A stretch of 64,000 nt of DNA. Origin: Butyrivibrio sp. WCD3002. Its GTDB lineage: Bacteria; Bacillota; Clostridia; Lachnospirales; Lachnospiraceae. The DNA lies in NCBI RefSeq assembly GCF_000424265.1, contig NZ_AUJO01000004.1, forward strand, positions 62,001 to 126,000, written 5' to 3'. Shown here piece by piece: positions 35,120 to 46,166 of this stretch. The notes under the pieces were generated by a model that was not told the origin of the DNA, did not search any database, and was given only the letters and a program-made list of their open reading frames with translations. The stretch's first letter is position 1; each line of letters starts with the position of its first letter. The position numbers and the translations under genes were made by a program.

Positions 35120-36517
35120 CTATTTACCCATACAGAATTTTGAGAAAATCTCATCAATAAGATCTTCATCAACTTCCTGTCCAATTATTTCACCAAGAAA
35201 AGCATAAGCATTCATAAGATCAATTGAATAAAAATCTTCAGACATTCCATCTTCAATACTTACGCTTACCTTTTCAAGACTGGTCTTAGCATTTATTAAA
35301 GATTCCTTTTGTCTAAGATTAGTAATATATACCTCTTCTCTTGGCATGATATTTCCGCTTAAAAACATAACAGATATTATTTTCTCCAGTTCTTCAATAC
35401 CTGTCCTGTCAATCATTGAAGTTTTAATAACTTCAATCTCGTCTCCATACATTTTGTGTATGGATTCTTCAGTGATACTAATACTATCACTGATGTCATT
35501 TTTATTAAGTAAAACAATCACATGATTGTTATGGATTATATTTTTTATTCTTTCATCATCTGACAACTCATCATCTGTGGAATCAATGATATATAAAATA
35601 AGATCAGCTGTTGAAGCAGACTTAACTGCCTTTTCAACTCCTATTTGTTCAATCTTATCTTCGGTGTCTCTTATTCCGGCAGTATCAATTACATGAAGCA
35701 CAATATCGCCAAGCTTAATATTTTCCTCAATAATATCTCTGGTTGTTCCTTCAATATCTGTAACTATTGCTCTCTCTTCACCGGCCAGCATATTTAAAAG
35801 AGATGATTTACCTGCATTTGGTTTTCCAATGATTACAGTTTTGATTCCATCTTTTCGAATGATTCCTTCATCGGAATTCTTTATAAGCTTATTAATTTTA
35901 GCAAGCCACTTATTATTCTTCTCAGAAAGATTTTCATCAAATCCGGTAAGATCATAATTCTCAGGATCATCTATTGCCGATTCTATAAATGCCATCTCAT
36001 ATAGAATTTCTTTTCTAAGTTCATCAATCTGTTTAAAAAGTTCACCTCCAAGCTGAAGCTCAGAATTTTTCATGGAAAACTCATTCTGAGAATGAATAAG
36101 ATCCATAACAGCTTCTGCTCTTGTAAGATCAATTCTTCCATTAAGAAAGGCTCTTTTAGTAAATTCACCGGGCTCAGCAAGTCTGCATCCATTTTTTATA
36201 AGAAGCTTTAAAATGGTTTCCATAATCAGTCGACCACCATGAGAATTTATCTCTACTACATCTTCCTTAGTGTAGCTTCTTGGTGCTTTCATTACAGATA
36301 TCATAACTTCATCAATTTTATTTTCATTTTCATCACATACAAATCCGTAATGAATAGTATGAGAATCAAAATTCTTTAAAGAATGATTTCCTTTAGCATC
36401 GATATAGAATTTGTCTGCCTGTTCAATAGCTGATGGCCCGCTTATTCTGATGATACCAATACCGGCATCTATCATTGCGGTAGCTATAGCACAGATTGTG
36501 TCTTCTTTAAAATACAT
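35120..36517 (-). CDS. mnmE: tRNA modification GTPase MnmE
   Basis: Partner of MnmG in wobble-uridine modification. 465 residues from ATG 36517 ([13 protein letters not shown]), with AGAGG upstream; the frame opens 9 codons earlier without a ribosome binding site. The N-terminal folate-binding domain is followed by a G domain ([28 protein letters not shown]) inside helical parts. The C terminus is FCMGK, keeping the key cysteine. It opens the mnmE-mnmG-rsmG-parA-parB run. A terminator and a long inverted repeat separate it from jag. Confidence 0.96.
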   Translation of the reverse strand: MYFKEDTICAIATAMIDAGIGIIRISGPSAIEQADKFYIDAKGNHSLKNFDSHTIHYGFVCDENENKIDEVMISVMKAPRSYTKEDVVEINSHGGRLIMETILKLLIKNGCRLAEPGEFTKRAFLNGRIDLTRAEAVMDLIHSQNEFSMKNSELQLGGELFKQIDELRKEILYEMAFIESAIDDPENYDLTGFDENLSEKNNKWLAKINKLIKNSDEGIIRKDGIKTVIIGKPNAGKSSLLNMLAGEERAIVTDIEGTTRDIIEENIKLGDIVLHVIDTAGIRDTEDKIEQIGVEKAVKSASTADLILYIIDSTDDELSDDERIKNIIHNNHVIVLLNKNDISDSISITEESIHKMYGDEIEVIKTSMIDRTGIEELEKIISVMFLSGNIMPREEVYITNLRQKESLINAKTSLEKVSVSIEDGMSEDFYSIDLMNAYAFLGEIIGQEVDEDLIDEIFSKFCMGK

Positions 36518-36560
36518 ATTATTCCTCTGAAAAAATGAAAACAAAATTTCTTTGGCAACC

Positions 36561-36606
36561 TTTTTATCATATATGAAATATCAAGGAATTTCATATATGA
36601 TAAAAA
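36561..36606. repeat. Perfect 19-bp AT-rich inverted repeat before mnmE
   Basis: Arms at 36561-36579 and 36588-36606 are perfect reverse complements (core TTATCATATATGAAAT) with an 8-nt loop ATCAAGGA. The right arm contains the T-tract of the jag terminator, so the two hairpins compete for the same bases. It ends 43 nt from the mnmE start. Confidence 0.85.
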
Positions 36607-36630
36607 AGCTGCCGCATTAAATGCGACAGC
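36602..36630 (-). terminator. Terminator of the rpmH/rnpA-jag operon
   Basis: A 10-bp stem with one mismatch (GCTGTCGCAT/ATGCGGCAGC), 3-nt loop, then TTTTTT on the minus strand, 7 nt past the jag stop. Confidence 0.85.
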
Positions 36631-36637
36631 CCCATAA

Positions 36638-37432
36638 TTATTTCTTCAGTGTAACTACAACTCTTCTGAAAGGTTCTTCGCCTTCACTATGAGTAGTAAC
36701 ATACTTATCACCCTGTAGAGCTGAATGTATAATTCTTCTCTCATAAGGATTCATAGGTTCAAGTGAAACTGATTGCCTGTTTTTACGAACCTTATAAGCA
36801 ATATTTTTTGCAAGATTCTCAAGTGTGGCTTTTCTGCGAGTTCTGTAATTCTCTGTATCAACCTTAACGTGAATATAATCTTCACTGTCTCTGTTAACAA
36901 CAAGAGAAATCAGATACTGGATAGAGTCAAGAGTCTGTCCTCTCTTACCGATAAGAACACCCATCTCATCTCCTGATAAATCAACCTCGAGAACTTTATC
37001 TGTTTCGTTGTATTTGGCATCAACGTTTACTTCCATCTTCATAGCACCAAATACATTTGATGTAAATTCTTTAGCCTTGCTGATAAATTCATTATCATAT
37101 ACATAAGAAGCAGGCTTTTCTTCAGGTATTTCTTCCTTTACTTCTGAAACCTTTTCAGGTTTGATGTTTTTCTTCTTTTCAGAATTAAAGGCCTTTTCTG
37201 ATTTCTTTTCTTTTACAACTTTTTCTTCTACTACTGTGCTCTCTTCAACAGGTTTTTCTTCTGATTTAACCTTAGCCTTGATTATTGCAGGCTTTACATT
37301 AAAACCAAATAATCCGATTGAAGGCTGCTGTATTACTTCATAGTCAAGTTTATCGCTTGTAACGGATAACTGAATGCAAGCATCTGTGATACAATCATCA
37401 ACTGTTTTAGCTGATATCTCAATGTATTCCAT
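36638..37432 (-). CDS. jag: Jag/KhpB (SpoIIIJ-associated) RNA-binding protein
   Basis: 264 residues. Domains in order: Jag_N (1-55, with SIGLFGFNVKPA), a charged Glu/Lys linker (about 55-115), a KH domain with VLIGKRGQTLDSIQYL (about 135-205), and an R3H domain (RRIIHSALQGDKYVTTHSEGEE). Homologues bind RNA and control cell elongation. The ATG overlaps the yidC stop by one base (TAATG), so they are translationally coupled. Confidence 0.94.
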   Translation of the reverse strand: MEYIEISAKTVDDCITDACIQLSVTSDKLDYEVIQQPSIGLFGFNVKPAIIKAKVKSEEKPVEESTVVEEKVVKEKKSEKAFNSEKKKNIKPEKVSEVKEEIPEEKPASYVYDNEFISKAKEFTSNVFGAMKMEVNVDAKYNETDKVLEVDLSGDEMGVLIGKRGQTLDSIQYLISLVVNRDSEDYIHVKVDTENYRTRRKATLENLAKNIAYKVRKNRQSVSLEPMNPYERRIIHSALQGDKYVTTHSEGEEPFRRVVVTLKK

Positions 37433-38739
37433 TACTGTTCCCCCTTATTATTTTTCTGATCGAATTCCTTAACCATATTAGCTCTTGCAAGAAGACTGTT
37501 CTTATTAGCTTTTCCGGAAGCGTAGATATCATTTGCCTTCTTAATCTTCTCATCCTTTTCAGCCTGAGAAATCTTAGATGAAGATGCTGCAGACATATTT
37601 CTTGTGTTCATGTTTGCATATCTGTTCATCTGAGGAGTTGCCTTCATTGCTTCAAGCTTTTTGTTATATTTATCGATGTTCTTCTCAATCTGAGCATCGA
37701 TGTCCATCTTATCAATGTGCTTGTTGATAACAATCTGCTGAATTGTTCTTACTACGGCATTTGCAATCCAGTAGATACCCATACCTGCCGGGAATGTAAA
37801 TGTGAAGAATAATGACATAACAGGCATCATCATGTTCATGGTCTTCATTGAGTTAGCCATCTGAGCTGCCTGGTCATTAGGGTCATTCGATGTATTTGCT
37901 GCCTGAGGCATAAGCTGGATGCTTACCCACTGAGTAAAAGCAGAAAGTGCAGGAATGATAATAGCACCTATAAGTAAAAGGAAGTGCTTTTCTGAAAAAG
38001 CAGTCTTTACCATAAAAATAGGTGAATCAGCAATGTTAAGTCCAAGGAAATTGTTGAATCTGTTAAGAAGATCATGGGTCTGATTTACATAACTTGAAAG
38101 ATCACCAAAATTATCTAACAGATTATTCCAGTCTGTTGTAGATGCCTTATTAAGTACATCGATGAAAGTATTTTCGATGTATTCAACATTTCCTGATGTG
38201 AAAGAATCGTTTGTAAACTGTCTTGAAAACTGAGAAGCGCTTGATAATGTCTGTAAGAAATCACTTGCTCCTGCAGTCTCGCGAAGCTTTGAAACTAAAG
38301 GATAAAAAGCATCCTTAACCTGTGCAACATAAGCAGGCATTGAATAAATAACACGATAGAGTGCTATAAGAATAGGAAACTGAATAAGCATCTGAACGCA
38401 GCTTCCTGTCTGCGATACACCATACTTAGCATAAAGAGCTTTTATCTCTTCCTGCTGGGCAAGCATGGAATCATTATCCTTTTTGCCTTTGTACTTTTCC
38501 TGAATAACCTTAAGTTCAGGACTAAGTCTGCTCTGAAGCTTTGAAAATTTCTGCTGCTTATAAGTTAAAGGTAACAACAGAATATTTACTATAACAGTAA
38601 ATAAAATAATAGCAAGACCGATATTAGGAATACCAATTTTATTAAGAGCCATGAAAATCCAGTTCATGATATGGCCAAGAAACCATGCAACTGGTCCTAC
38701 GATCTTCCCCTGATATTGTGTTAATGCAATTAAATTCAA
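37432..38739 (-). CDS. yidC: Membrane protein insertase YidC/OxaA
   Basis: 435 residues of the short Gram-positive type. Five membrane segments surround the conserved core, beginning NIGLAIILFTVIVNILLLPL with its hydrophilic-groove Lys/Gln region (TYKQQKFSKLQ). The long outside loop between segments (about 150-240) and basic C-terminal tail are usual. No lipobox is seen in the first segment, unlike Bacillus SpoIIIJ. It follows yidD by 16 bp. Confidence 0.95.
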   Translation of the reverse strand: MNLIALTQYQGKIVGPVAWFLGHIMNWIFMALNKIGIPNIGLAIILFTVIVNILLLPLTYKQQKFSKLQSRLSPELKVIQEKYKGKKDNDSMLAQQEEIKALYAKYGVSQTGSCVQMLIQFPILIALYRVIYSMPAYVAQVKDAFYPLVSKLRETAGASDFLQTLSSASQFSRQFTNDSFTSGNVEYIENTFIDVLNKASTTDWNNLLDNFGDLSSYVNQTHDLLNRFNNFLGLNIADSPIFMVKTAFSEKHFLLLIGAIIIPALSAFTQWVSIQLMPQAANTSNDPNDQAAQMANSMKTMNMMMPVMSLFFTFTFPAGMGIYWIANAVVRTIQQIVINKHIDKMDIDAQIEKNIDKYNKKLEAMKATPQMNRYANMNTRNMSAASSSKISQAEKDEKIKKANDIYASGKANKNSLLARANMVKEFDQKNNKGEQ

Positions 38740-38755
38740 AATTCATCCTCCGTAA

Positions 38756-38965
38756 TTACGGTACAGGATCATAACCCCCGCTTGAAAAAGGATTACATCT
38801 TAGTATTCTCCATAAAGCTAAAATGCTTCCTTTTAAAGCTCCGTATTTTTCTATTGCTTCCAATCCGTATTCTGAACACGTCGGTATATACGGACATTTT
38901 GTTCTCTTTAAAGGAGAAATATACTTCCTATAAAGTTTAATCAGAAATATCAGTATTTTCTTCAT
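38756..38965 (-). CDS. yidD: Membrane protein insertion efficiency factor YidD
   Basis: 69 residues with the family signature [19 protein letters not shown] and [16 protein letters not shown] small, amphipathic inner-membrane-associated protein that assists YidC. Its start lies inside the 3' end of rnpA (29-bp overlap), the usual arrangement. Confidence 0.94.
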   Translation of the reverse strand: MKKILIFLIKLYRKYISPLKRTKCPYIPTCSEYGLEAIEKYGALKGSILALWRILRCNPFSSGGYDPVP

Positions 38966-39314
38966 AATTCACCTCATCATTTTTCCTTAGATGAGACTTT
39001 CCTGCCAGATATAAGAATGACTTCTCGATTTCAAAGAAACCTGCATCCTTAGCACGGCTTCTGGCAACGACTACTATATCTAAACCACTATTAAATATAT
39101 TTTCATGTAGCCTGTACGATTCACGAACAAGTCTTGCAAACCTGTGCCTTACAACACTGTTCCCAACTTTTTTACTTGCTGAAATACCAAGTCTGTTTAT
39201 TTTAAGACCATTTTCTCTGACATAAACAACAATATTTTTATCCACATAGCTCTTACCGGTCTTATAAACAACATGAAAATCAGCTGTCTTTTTTAGCGAT
39301 TCTGTTTTGATCAT
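38937..39314 (-). CDS. rnpA: Ribonuclease P protein component
   Basis: 125 residues, the protein cofactor of RNase P, which matures tRNA 5' ends. The RNR box is [29 protein letters not shown]. The ATG has only a weak ribosome binding site (GGA). The C terminus is extended and overlaps yidD. It follows rpmH. Confidence 0.95.
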   Translation of the reverse strand: MIKTESLKKTADFHVVYKTGKSYVDKNIVVYVRENGLKINRLGISASKKVGNSVVRHRFARLVRESYRLHENIFNSGLDIVVVARSRAKDAGFFEIEKSFLYLAGKSHLRKNDEVNYEENTDISD

Positions 39315-39387
39315 TCGTTAATTCCAAATTGAAACTTTATATAACATATAAAGAAATACGCGAACATGCATAGTAGCACATTCGCGC

Positions 39388-39408
39388 AAAAGACCACAAT
39401 ATGTGGCC
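39388..39408 (-). terminator. Terminator-like hairpin between rpmH and rnpA
   Basis: A 7-bp stem GGCCACA/TGTGGTC with loop TAT, then TTTT on the minus strand, 3 nt past the rpmH stop. Short and probably leaky, so it may reduce rnpA expression relative to rpmH. Confidence 0.55.
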
Positions 39409-39411
39409 CTA

Positions 39412-39546
39412 TTATGCAGATATTCTCTTTCTACCCTTAAGTCTTCTGGCAGCAAGTACCTTTCTGCCTCCCTTAGTTGCCATTCTTGCTCTAAAGCCGT
39501 GAACACGAGCTCTCTGAAGCTTATGCGGCTGATAAGTTCTCTTCAT
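39412..39546 (-). CDS. rpmH: 50S ribosomal protein L34
   Basis: 44-residue, highly basic ribosomal protein. It starts [18 protein letters not shown] and ends [10 protein letters not shown], matching L34 along its length. A strong GGAGGTG lies upstream and a consensus-like promoter 84-112 bp away. It is the first gene left of oriC and leads the rnpA-yidD-yidC-jag run. Confidence 0.96.
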   Translation of the reverse strand: MKRTYQPHKLQRARVHGFRARMATKGGRKVLAARRLKGRKRISA

Positions 39547-39629
39547 AGTCGAAATACACCTCCTTCTTTAATTTGTATGCTAAATTGCATGCAATAAAAA
39601 TTACTGTCTAATCAGAAAAAATCGATGTT

Positions 39630-39658
39630 ATTATAGTAAAAATAAGAATTTTAGTCAA
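39630..39658 (-). promoter_or_regulatory. rpmH promoter
   Basis: Minus strand TTGACT, 17-bp spacer, perfect -10 TATAAT. Confidence 0.85.
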
Positions 39659-39659
39659 G

Positions 39660-40030
39660 CACAAAAAGAAATGTGGATAACTCGCAATTTTTTTCACAAA
39701 AATTTCTTCCAAGATATAGTATCAAAAAAAGTTATCCACACCAAAATGTTGATTTTGTGGATAACTTGTTATTATCTGTAAATTTAATATTTTTATCCAC
39801 AAAATGTGGATAGAATGTGGAAAACATGTTTGAATAATGTTTATAATCAATTAAAAAATCCAGTATTTATGCGGGATTCATTCAGTGAATTAATATTTTC
39901 CACTTTTCCACTTTTTCCTCTCATATATTAAATTATAATTTTTTTTCAATATTTTTAAAAAAGTTATCCACAAAATGTACTTGTTTGATATTTATACCCC
40001 TATACGCTAAAATATTTCATAAATTCGCAT
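39660..40030. other. oriC: oriC, left part: DnaA-box cluster between rpmH and dnaA
   Basis: This gap of about 500 bp holds five perfect DnaA boxes TTATCCACA: 39672-39680 (-), 39732-39740 (+), 39756-39764 (-), 39793-39801 (+) and 39964-39972 (+). Single-mismatch boxes TGTGGATAG (39805) and TGTGGAAAA (39816) lie in between. The region is very AT-rich. The flanking genes diverge, as at Firmicutes origins. The last box lies 13 bp upstream of the dnaA -35, suited to autoregulation. Confidence 0.9.
39985..40013 (+). promoter_or_regulatory. dnaA promoter
   Basis: TTGATA, 17-bp spacer, TAAAAT, ending 29 nt before the dnaA ATG. Confidence 0.8.
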
Positions 40031-40042
40031 TGGGAGAAATAT

Positions 40043-41434
40043 ATGGAAAAGGATACTGAAATTACACAAAAACTACATGAAAACTGGGAAGTTTTAAAGG
40101 ATGAAGTCAGGGGAGATCTGGATATGACCACAATATCCTTTGACACCTGGGTAAAGCCTCTTTCTTTTTACAGTTATGAGAACGGAATTGCTACTATAAT
40201 AATACCTTTTGATGACAGCAACGCTCTTAACTATATAGAAAAGAAATATCTAAAATTCTTCATAGTAAGAATATCTGAATTTCTTGATAAGAATGTGGAA
40301 GTAAAATTCGTACTAGAAAAAGATATTATTAATAATGAAGAAACTCATCCAAAAAAATCTGAAGAGCATGAAAACAGTCTTAATAACTATGAGTTTTCAA
40401 ACCTTAATCCAAAATACAGATTTGATACATATGTCGTAGGCGGCAATAACAGATTTGCTCATAATGCATCTCTTGCTGTAGCCGAGTCACCAGGAGAAGC
40501 CTACAATCCTCTTTTCTTATACGGAGGACCGGGACTTGGTAAGACTCACCTTATGCATGCTATCGGACATTTCATTATTGAGAACAATCCCGGATCAAAG
40601 GTTCTTTATGTTACTTCTGAGCAGTTCACCAATGAAGTTATCGAATCCATCAGAAGTGGTAAAGCTGAAGCCATGAGCAGACTAAGAGACAAATATCGTA
40701 CTGTGGATGTTCTTATGGTCGATGATGTTCAGTTTATTATAGGAAAAGAAAGTACTCAGGAAGAGTTTTTCCACACCTTTAATGTTCTTCATCAGTCAGG
40801 AAAGCAGATCATTCTTTCATCAGATAAACCTCCGAAGGAAATGGAGACTCTTGAAGAAAGATTCCGTTCAAGATTCGAGATGGGTCTTATCTCAGATATT
40901 CAGGCTCCTGACTATGAGACAAGAATGGCAATTTTGAAAAAGAACGCCGAAAACAATGCCCAGACAATAGATGATGAAGTTTTTGAATATATAGCTACCA
41001 ATATTAAGTCTAATATCAGAGAGCTGGAGGGTGCTTATAATAAGATCATCGCTTTCTCAAGACTTAAAGGAATGGCTACTATTACAATAGATGATGCCAA
41101 GGAAGCTCTGAAGGATATTATTTATCCCGATGTTTCCAAGGTAATAACAATTCCTCTTATTATAAGTACAGTTTGTGAGCAGTACGGAATAAAGCAGGAT
41201 GACATCACTTCCAAAAAGAGAAATAAGGAAATTGTACTTCCAAGACAGATAATCATGTATCTTTGCAGGGAATATACAGATGCTCCTCTCGAAGAAATCG
41301 GAAGAGCTCTTGGTAAGAAGGATCACACAACCGTAATGAGCGGTATAAATAAAATTAAGGATCTTCTTATCGGAGACAATGAAGTTTCAAGAACTATAGA
41401 TATTATTAATAAGAAGCTTAACCCCGGAACATAA
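40043..41434 (+). CDS. dnaA: Chromosomal replication initiator DnaA
   Basis: 463-residue AAA+ ATPase that binds DnaA boxes and opens oriC. Domain I (1-85) begins the protein, followed by a linker (about 95-130). The AAA+ domain has GGPGLGKTHLMHA and VLMVDDVQFI. The C-terminal DNA-binding domain carries the box-recognition signature KKDHTTVMSGINKI. GGGAG lies 9 nt before the ATG. Confidence 0.98.
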   Translation: MEKDTEITQKLHENWEVLKDEVRGDLDMTTISFDTWVKPLSFYSYENGIATIIIPFDDSNALNYIEKKYLKFFIVRISEFLDKNVEVKFVLEKDIINNEETHPKKSEEHENSLNNYEFSNLNPKYRFDTYVVGGNNRFAHNASLAVAESPGEAYNPLFLYGGPGLGKTHLMHAIGHFIIENNPGSKVLYVTSEQFTNEVIESIRSGKAEAMSRLRDKYRTVDVLMVDDVQFIIGKESTQEEFFHTFNVLHQSGKQIILSSDKPPKEMETLEERFRSRFEMGLISDIQAPDYETRMAILKKNAENNAQTIDDEVFEYIATNIKSNIRELEGAYNKIIAFSRLKGMATITIDDAKEALKDIIYPDVSKVITIPLIISTVCEQYGIKQDDITSKKRNKEIVLPRQIIMYLCREYTDAPLEEIGRALGKKDHTTVMSGINKIKDLLIGDNEVSRTIDIINKKLNPGT

Positions 41435-41714
41435 TGTGGATAAATTTGTTTATAAACAGTTTATAAAATGTTTATAAATTAGTTTTGGGAGTGGAAAACT
41501 TTTTTATGGGTTTAAATCGCAAAATTTGCCTTGTGGTTAATCTGAAAGTTTATAACATTAAATTTTTATTTATCAACTATTAAAAATTTGTAAAAAAGGC
41601 AGATAAATTGTATAATGAATAAGGATTTCCACAAATCAACAGCTATTATTATCTATATTATTAAATAATAATTAATTTATATATATTATGGTTTTTCGAA
41701 GGGAGCTTTGAGCA
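41435..41714. other. oriC: oriC, right part: AT-rich dnaA-dnaN gap with DnaA box
   Basis: One perfect DnaA box in reverse orientation (41435-41443) directly follows dnaA. Behind it are three TTTATAAA-type repeats within 40 bp and a strongly AT-rich stretch, a good candidate for the DNA unwinding element by analogy with Bacillus subtilis, where unwinding occurs between dnaA and dnaN. The exact unwinding site is inferred. Confidence 0.75.
41588..41616 (+). promoter_or_regulatory. dnaN promoter
   Basis: TTGTAA, 17-bp spacer, perfect -10 TATAAT, 99 bp before the dnaN ATG. Confidence 0.75.
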
Positions 41715-42824
41715 ATGAAATTTGTTTGTTCTAAATCGAATCTTGTTTCCGGATTACAGATAGTATCCAAGGCTGTACCAAACAAGACTACAATGTCTAT
41801 ACTTGAATGTATTCTTATTGATGCAACTGAAGGAGTTATTAAATTCATTGCTAACGATATGGAACTGGGAATACAGACCGAGGTAGACGGTAATATTTTA
41901 GAGAGAGGTTTTATAGCTATTGATGCAAAGATTTTCTTTGATATCATTCGTAAGCTTCCTGATAATGATGTAACTGTAGAAGCTGATGCTTCAAGAAAAG
42001 TAACTATCAGCTGTGAAAAGGCTAAATTCAGTATTATTGGAAGAAATGCAGATGACTTCACTTATCTTCCCAGCATTGAGAAGATTGATGGAATAAGTGT
42101 TTCACAGTACACCCTTAAAAATGTAATTCAGCAGACAATCTTTTCCATTGCGGAAAATGATACAAATAAGATGATGAGCGGTGAGCTCTTTGAAATTAAC
42201 CAGGATACACTTAAGCTTGTATCTCTTGATGGCCACCGCATCTCTATCAGAAAAGTAAAGCTTCAGAACTCTTATGCACCTAAGAAGGTTGTAGTTCCCG
42301 GAAAAACATTATCTGATATCAGTAAGATTATTACCGACAGCACAGAGAATAATGTTGATATTTACTTTACAGATAAGCATATTCTTTTTGAGTTTGATAA
42401 GACAATAGTAGTTTCAAGACTTCTTGAAGGAGAATACTTCAACATCGATCAGATGCTTTCAAGTGACTATGAGACTAAGATGACAATTTCAAGAAGAGAG
42501 ATGATAGACTGTATCGACAGAGCTACTCTTCTTGTAAAGGAAGGCGACAAAAAGCCAGTTATCATTTCCATCGGTGATGAGAAGATGGAACTTAAGATCA
42601 ACTCTACCATCGGAAGTATGGATGAGGAAATAGATATTGAAAAGCAGGGAAAGGATATCATAATAGGATTTAATCCCAAGTTCCTGCTTGATGCACTTCG
42701 TGCTATTGAAGATGAAAGCATAGATATTTATATGGTTAATCCCAAGGCTCCCTGCTTTATAAGAGATAAGGATTCAACCTATATTTACCTTGTTCTTCCT
42801 ATCAACTTTACAACAGTCAGCTAA
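41715..42824 (+). CDS. dnaN: DNA polymerase III beta sliding clamp
   Basis: 369 residues, three repeated clamp domains; forms the ring that tethers the replicative polymerase. Family features are the start MKFVCSKSNLVSGLQIVSKAV and the C-terminal CFIRDKDSTYIYLVLPI, near the peptide-binding pocket. GGGAG precedes the ATG. Followed by the S4 gene after 11 bp. Confidence 0.97.
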   Translation: MKFVCSKSNLVSGLQIVSKAVPNKTTMSILECILIDATEGVIKFIANDMELGIQTEVDGNILERGFIAIDAKIFFDIIRKLPDNDVTVEADASRKVTISCEKAKFSIIGRNADDFTYLPSIEKIDGISVSQYTLKNVIQQTIFSIAENDTNKMMSGELFEINQDTLKLVSLDGHRISIRKVKLQNSYAPKKVVVPGKTLSDISKIITDSTENNVDIYFTDKHILFEFDKTIVVSRLLEGEYFNIDQMLSSDYETKMTISRREMIDCIDRATLLVKEGDKKPVIISIGDEKMELKINSTIGSMDEEIDIEKQGKDIIIGFNPKFLLDALRAIEDESIDIYMVNPKAPCFIRDKDSTYIYLVLPINFTTVS

Positions 42825-42835
42825 AGAGAGAATAA

Positions 42836-43047
42836 ATGATTAAGATTAGTTTAAGAGAAGGCGAAGAATTTATAAAACTTGGTCAGGCCTTGAAAAAAGC
42901 CGGCCTTGAGGAGTCCGGTGTCGATGCCAAGATGGATATACAGGATGGTCTTGTAAAAGTAAATGGCGAAGTGGACACAAGACGCGGACGCAAGCTCTAT
43001 GAGGGTGATGTAGTAGAATTCAGAGATGAACAGGTACAGATAACGAA

Positions 43048-43051
<4 letters not shown>
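42836..43051 (+). CDS. S4-domain RNA-binding protein (YaaA/RlbA type)
   Basis: 71 residues forming a single S4 RNA-binding domain: IKLGQALKKAGLEESG, then VKVNGEVDTRRGRKLYEGD. This small gene sits between dnaN and recF in many Firmicutes; the Bacillus homologue YaaA (RlbA) is linked to ribosome assembly. Its TGA overlaps the recF ATG by 4 bp (ATGA), so they are translationally coupled. Confidence 0.92.
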
Positions 43052-46102
<3,051 letters not shown>

Positions 46103-46106
46103 TATT

Positions 46107-46152
46107 GGCCTTTCATTTTATATTTTATGAAAAGGCGTCAGCGAAGCTGACG
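46107..46152 (+). repeat. Two adjacent hairpins between gyrB and gyrA
   Basis: An imperfect stem GCCTTTCAT/ATGAAAAGGC (46108-46136, one bulge) is followed at once by a perfect CGTCAGC/GCTGACG stem with a GAA loop (46136-46152). No T-run follows, so they are not a terminator. They lie 15-59 nt before the gyrA ATG and could modulate its translation or mRNA decay. Confidence 0.5.
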
Positions 46153-46166
46153 GATAAGGATAAAAA

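Noticed and set aside
46127-46150. Seven-codon ATG frame before gyrA
   Set aside because: No Shine-Dalgarno; it coincides with the hairpins and is likely chance.
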